Shown: positions 14,327-17,397 of the stretch, piece after piece | Numbering within the stretch: position 1 is the stretch's first letter | How the letters are laid out: every line of letters starts with the position of its first letter | Source of the DNA: Myxococcota bacterium | GTDB lineage: Bacteria > Myxococcota_A > Polyangia > HGW-17 | DNA: 17,397 bases | Reading direction: 5' to 3' | NCBI GenBank assembly: GCA_018821745.1 | Contig: JAHJLU010000818.1 | Span: 1 to 17,397, forward strand | The notes under the pieces: generated by a model | Seen by the model: the letters and a program-made list of their open reading frames with translations, nothing else | Databases searched by the model: none | What the model was told of the DNA's origin: nothing | Position numbers and translations under genes: made by a program

Positions 14327-14644
14327 TCCGGTCGGATCCCAGCATTGACTCGGGATTCTCCAACCATAACCGTAAATCTTTGAATCATTACACTTTATCT
14401 CCTCTCTTGCCCCACCATGGATTTACCCTGGGAGTTTCCACCAAGCATCTCCCTTTTGTTTAACAGGCATAATTCAGCGGTGAACACACTCCCGGGACAA
14501 TAGAGGGGCAACAATGACCCACAACTTCGGGCAGCATACGACGATTTTCTCCCGGTCCCCCATTTCAACACCCTTCCCCTTATAAAAGAAACCGTCTATA
14601 CTGTTTTTCTGAGCTTTTTGCTCTGCAACCCTCTGGAGGTGCCC
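14327..14644. other. Intergenic region, mostly featureless
   Basis: The 318 bp after the hydroxylase operon hold a weak hairpin, GATCC-GGTC-GGATC (14325-14338), without a T run. TATACT (14597-14602), a possible -10 for the following gene, has no good -35. A 24-codon reading frame at 14514-14585 follows a GAGGGG sequence. Nothing else is recognisable. Confidence 0.5.
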
Positions 14645-15340
14645 ATGGACAATTCCGGCAGACCGCCCTTTCCCAGAACCCCCCACGATGAGCCTGTGGA
14701 GCTCTCCCGTCAGAACATGCCGGGCGGTGGTACCCTGGAACTGGGCTCCTTTGATTCAACCCTGGAGGCCACCCCGGTTCAACCCAGGCAGGACACAGCC
14801 CCCAGGCCAGGAACGGGCAACTCCCTCCAGCTCGCCCTGGTGGAAGATGACACCTATTTCCGCACGATCACTCCCCCCGAAGAGCAAAATACCATCAAGG
14901 ATCCTCAGCCCGAAGAGGTATCCCCCGTGGAAGTGGTCACCGAAGACCCGCAGGCATCCCTGGGTGTCGATGCAAGAGCCCTCTCCTCGGGTGCCTACAC
15001 AGGACCCATGGTGGCCCGTCGCCAGTCAACCTCTCCGTGGGAATCCTTTCGAAACAGCTTCATCGCCATGACACTGGCGGGTGCCATTCTTGGGCTTCTG
15101 ATCGGAGGAGGTGTCACCACCTACTACACCCGCTCCGCCCTCTCCAAAGATGTAAAGACCGTGGTGGAGAAACGGGAAGTGGCCCAAAAAGGTGCGGTCC
15201 TGCTCAATGACTCCAAGAACATCGATGAACTCGACCAGCAGGAAAAAAGTGCCCGCTCTTCCATCGCCATCAAGGGCTCCCTCCTGTGGAGCGGAATCTT
15301 CGGCATCTTTCTCTTTCTCTGGATCAGATTCATCGTCTGA
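14645..15340 (+). CDS. Hypothetical protein with disordered N-terminus and two TM helices
   Basis: This 231-residue protein is not recognised. The ATG at 14645 is chosen because GGAGGT ends 4 bp upstream; an in-frame CTG/TTG-type extension would remove that logic. Residues 1-130 are Pro/Glu/Ser/Thr-rich, acidic and without a signal peptide, probably disordered and cytoplasmic. Residues about 139-160 (FIAMTLAGAILGLLIGGG) and 211-230 (SLLWSGIFGIFLFLWIRFI) are transmembrane helices. The 50-residue loop between them is charged and probably helical (VKTVVEKREVAQKGAVL...ELDQQEKSAR). The hairpin would put the loop in the periplasm. It stands alone, convergent with the L,D-transpeptidase gene. The function is unknown. 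Confidence 0.75.
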   Translation: MDNSGRPPFPRTPHDEPVELSRQNMPGGGTLELGSFDSTLEATPVQPRQDTAPRPGTGNSLQLALVEDDTYFRTITPPEEQNTIKDPQPEEVSPVEVVTEDPQASLGVDARALSSGAYTGPMVARRQSTSPWESFRNSFIAMTLAGAILGLLIGGGVTTYYTRSALSKDVKTVVEKREVAQKGAVLLNDSKNIDELDQQEKSARSSIAIKGSLLWSGIFGIFLFLWIRFIV

Positions 15341-15408
15341 TTAACCCCATTACCGAAACATTGCAGTGGCAGTGGGTAACCCCCTGATTCAGGCCGTTTT
15401 TGAACCTG

Positions 15409-16980
15409 TCAGCGATTCTTCAGGAGATTGATGGACTGCTTTTTGAGGTGATCTTTCTTGATCCTGTCAAGGCGTTCCACTTCTTCGGGGGGAGCCAGTT
15501 TCCTGGCGTAGCGGGAGTAGGGAACTTCGTGTTCATATTTGTGCCGGACCACCACAAGAGTACCGGCGACGGGGGTACTCTCGTCCGCATTGACCTCGAG
15601 CCAACCGGCGGGAACGGCGGGTTCTGTCCACTCGTAGAACCACTTGGCGTCAATGGGTGTGAGGTTCACACAGCCGTGGGACTTTCTGTTCCCGAAATTG
15701 GTGTGCCAGTATGCTGCGTGGAGCGCCTGCCCGAGATAAAAGAACATGGACCAGGGAACCTCGTCGACCCGATATCGCTCATTGGCCATGGAGCCCGTCA
15801 TGTCTCCGTTGGCCTTCTTGAGCCAAATCCTGAATATCCCGTACTTGGTAGGGTGTTTTTTGTTCCCGGACGAGATGGGGGCCATGTAGACGGGTTCTTC
15901 CCCTTCATAGGCCACCATGGTCTGCATAGAGACGTTGATCTCAATCCACTTCTCACATGGTTTGAGCCCCACGGGCGGCTTCGTGGGCCAGGCGGACAAC
16001 ACTCGGCGAGCTTTGATCCACCCCTCTTTGACACGATAAAAGAGCGTCTTGAGCTGTCTCCCCGTCTCCTTGACCTTTTTCTTGTCGTAGATGGCTCTGG
16101 CGCTGTAATGGGGCAGTGGCTTGACCCCTTTTTTCTCGGGACCGCCAGGATACTCGTACACGGTGGCGCCCTTTGTTTTCCCGCGGATCAGGGCGACGGG
16201 CAGGTTGATTCCCAGTTTTCTGAGGTTGATCCCGTGATAGCGGGGTACTTTATAACCCGTGATATCACTGTCCCAGACCAGAAAACCCTTGGCCGTAATC
16301 CAATAACGCTTCCCCTGGTAGGATTTGGAAGACTCCAGGCTAATCATGTCCCCCTTGGCTAATTTTCCAAAGGGTTTTCCCGCCTCCAGCTCCTTGGAGT
16401 TGCGATAGTAGGGGGAGTCATTCTTACGGATGCGCCCGTACCGATGGGGGGTGATCTCCTTGGCCTCCAGAATAGGCTGATTACGGAGCAATGTTGAACG
16501 GTTATCAGCCTTGAGGTTGGAGCCGCAGACGTAGCGGTCTTTCCCCACGGCGAGCCACCAGGTCTCACACCCCTTACCTTTGGGCGCATAGCGGGTAAGA
16601 GGCAGGCGGGAATACTGCTTGATAATCCCCATGAGATAGGAACTTGCGTCGGGTTTTCGATAGACCCTGGTCTTCCGTTTTGCTTTCAGCGAGCGGGTGG
16701 AAGGCGGTAAGATAGAGGCGATCTGTGGCAGGGAAAATTCTGCCTCACCCCACACCTGAACCGGCGCCTTGCAGGTCTTCTTGAGCTTCTGAATCGGGCC
16801 AAGGGGGCTCGGAATTGGTTCGCCCTCTCCGTTGAGGTTGGGGTTGGCGTTGGCATTTGCCATCGGTTTGGATGGTTTCCCGGCGCCGTCACCAGGGGTG
16901 GGCTCCTCTTTTTTCCTGGAGGAGGAGCAATTGAGCAGGGTCATGCTGAGAATGGATATGAGAAGATGTTTGATTTTCAT
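15409..16980 (-). CDS. L,D-transpeptidase (YkuD-fold) lipoprotein
   Basis: This 523-residue enzyme cross-links peptidoglycan stem peptides, or attaches proteins to them, in the periplasm. The signal sequence 1-17 ends LLN-C18, a lipobox with the rare Asn at -1. A Lys/Pro/Asn-rich linker runs to about residue 65. Three blocks (about 101-160, 180-240 and 262-333) each start with a strand plus YR/YEY and end in YWIT/GWIKARRV-like strands, suggesting SH3-like modules. The catalytic domain, about 344-480, contains YWHTNFGNRKSHGCVNL with H426, H435 and nucleophile C437. SHGCVN resembles the mycobacterial SHGCLN class rather than SHGCIR. A charged tail follows (EEVERLDRIKKDHLKK). GGAGAG is upstream of the ATG. 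It is monocistronic and convergent with the preceding gene. Confidence 0.93.
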   Translation of the reverse strand: MKIKHLLISILSMTLLNCSSSRKKEEPTPGDGAGKPSKPMANANANPNLNGEGEPIPSPLGPIQKLKKTCKAPVQVWGEAEFSLPQIASILPPSTRSLKAKRKTRVYRKPDASSYLMGIIKQYSRLPLTRYAPKGKGCETWWLAVGKDRYVCGSNLKADNRSTLLRNQPILEAKEITPHRYGRIRKNDSPYYRNSKELEAGKPFGKLAKGDMISLESSKSYQGKRYWITAKGFLVWDSDITGYKVPRYHGINLRKLGINLPVALIRGKTKGATVYEYPGGPEKKGVKPLPHYSARAIYDKKKVKETGRQLKTLFYRVKEGWIKARRVLSAWPTKPPVGLKPCEKWIEINVSMQTMVAYEGEEPVYMAPISSGNKKHPTKYGIFRIWLKKANGDMTGSMANERYRVDEVPWSMFFYLGQALHAAYWHTNFGNRKSHGCVNLTPIDAKWFYEWTEPAVPAGWLEVNADESTPVAGTLVVVRHKYEHEVPYSRYARKLAPPEEVERLDRIKKDHLKKQSINLLKNR

Positions 16981-17054
16981 TGGCGACTCTCCAGATAGAT
17001 GGGTGTTTCCCCAGTAAATGGTGAGTATCTACATGCGGTTAAATACTCTAATCG

Positions 17055-17080
17055 GGCTCCCCAAAAAAGTGCAGGGAGCC
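17055..17080. other. Hairpin between the last gene and the L,D-transpeptidase gene
   Basis: GGCTCCC (17055-17061) pairs with GGGAGCC (17074-17080) across a 12-base loop, 19 bases after the stop of the leftward gene at 17099. There is no T run after the stem, though the loop itself contains six T on the minus strand. It may be a weak terminator or an mRNA 3' end. Confidence 0.35.
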
Positions 17081-17098
17081 ATGGAAAAAAAGGATGGA

Positions 17099-17397
17099 CT
17101 ACTCGTCCACCTGTATGGCCTGGAGGACTTCTCCGCTTCCCTGCAGGTAAAGAACTCCCCTGCTGACGGGGTGGTACTGCGAGTTGAGATAGCGGGGATC
17201 TCCGTGTTTACTCATTTTCAGGAGCTGCTTGAATTGCCCGTTGAGGGCAAAACGAACAAGACCCTGCTGGCCCTCGGGAACGCCCTCCACAAAGGAACCC
17301 GTGGCATGATAATATTTGCCGCGATAGACATTGGGAGCCCAGGGCCACACGGATTTATTCAACTCAAGGACCTTCTCGTTGATCACCGGAATCCGGA
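17099..17397 (-). CDS. 3' end of an unrecognised gene (C-terminal 98 residues)
   Basis: The reading frame enters from beyond the right edge and ends at TAG 17099-17101; an internal GTG at 17386 is not taken as the start because the frame stays open to the edge. The visible part has no transmembrane segment. Repeated short strands with aromatic residues and turns (NVYRGKYYHATGSFVEG, GLVRFALNGQFKQLLKM, RGVLYLQGSGEVLQAIQV) suggest a beta-propeller or similar beta-sheet C-terminus. That is only a visual impression. The function is unknown. Confidence 0.75.
   Translation of the reverse strand, partial: RIPVINEKVLELNKSVWPWAPNVYRGKYYHATGSFVEGVPEGQQGLVRFALNGQFKQLLKMSKHGDPRYLNSQYHPVSRGVLYLQGSGEVLQAIQVDE

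Noticed and set aside
14325..14338. GATCC-GGTC-GGATC hairpin as a terminator for the hydroxylase operon
   Set aside because: Short stem and no T run follows.
14514..14585. Small reading frame of 23 codons after GAGGGG, possible leader peptide
   Set aside because: It is short, no conserved or attenuator-like features are visible, and the downstream gene has its own strong ribosome site.
15383..15401. CCTGATTCAGG plus T run as a terminator of the 14645-15340 gene
   Set aside because: The stem is only four pairs with a three-base loop, and two GC-rich bases separate it from the T run.

Overview
The window reads as chromosomal DNA from a Gram-negative bacterium of the Myxococcota/Bradymonadota (former Deltaproteobacteria) type. 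Three things suggest this: a lipoprotein with an Asp/Ala-rich linker, a beta-helix-like stretch and a glycine-rich run; a cysteine-rich lipoprotein that opens with the 'CGN.VVEG.EQCD' motif typical of that group; and an L,D-transpeptidase lipoprotein with an SHGCVN active site. The assignment is an inference from protein style, not from a marker gene. Coding DNA is GC-rich with good Shine-Dalgarno sites. The segment around 10.44-10.64 kb is strikingly AT-rich. No rRNA, tRNA, CRISPR array, transposase or integrase was found.

Layout. 1-1015 (-): lipoprotein running off the left edge. 1311-5540 (+): a tightly coupled four-gene operon. It encodes a FAM20/four-jointed-like kinase with a probable signal peptide, a zinc-ribbon/single-TM/HEAT-repeat protein, an MFS transporter and a signal-peptide/C-terminal-TM protein. 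The junctions are ATGA, a 16-bp overlap, and ATGA. 8715-5589 (-): a two-gene unit of a 715-residue Cys-rich lipoprotein followed by an MBL-fold hydrolase. 8875-9492 (+): a divergent TetR regulator whose control region contains a palindromic operator candidate. 10435-9587 (-): two tandem Hsp20 small heat-shock proteins with a clear terminator. 10659-14326 (+): a molybdenum-hydroxylase (xanthine dehydrogenase-like) pair, in which a fused FAD plus [2Fe-2S] subunit is translationally coupled to the molybdopterin subunit. 14645-15340 (+): an unknown two-TM protein. 16980-15409 (-): an L,D-transpeptidase lipoprotein. 17397-17099 (-): the 3' end of an unrecognised gene.

The most interesting part is the 1.3-5.5 kb operon. 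Its first product has essentially the whole FAM20C-type kinase layout: N-lobe Lys, helix-C Glu, a 'FDFxxxNxDR' catalytic segment and a 'DN' metal-binding motif. It is co-translated with a membrane-anchored repeat protein, a transporter and a small membrane protein. This looks like an envelope kinase system and is not one I recognise as characterised. The last 48 codons of the MFS gene are also odd: they add a non-family tail encoded by DNA dense in inverted repeats.
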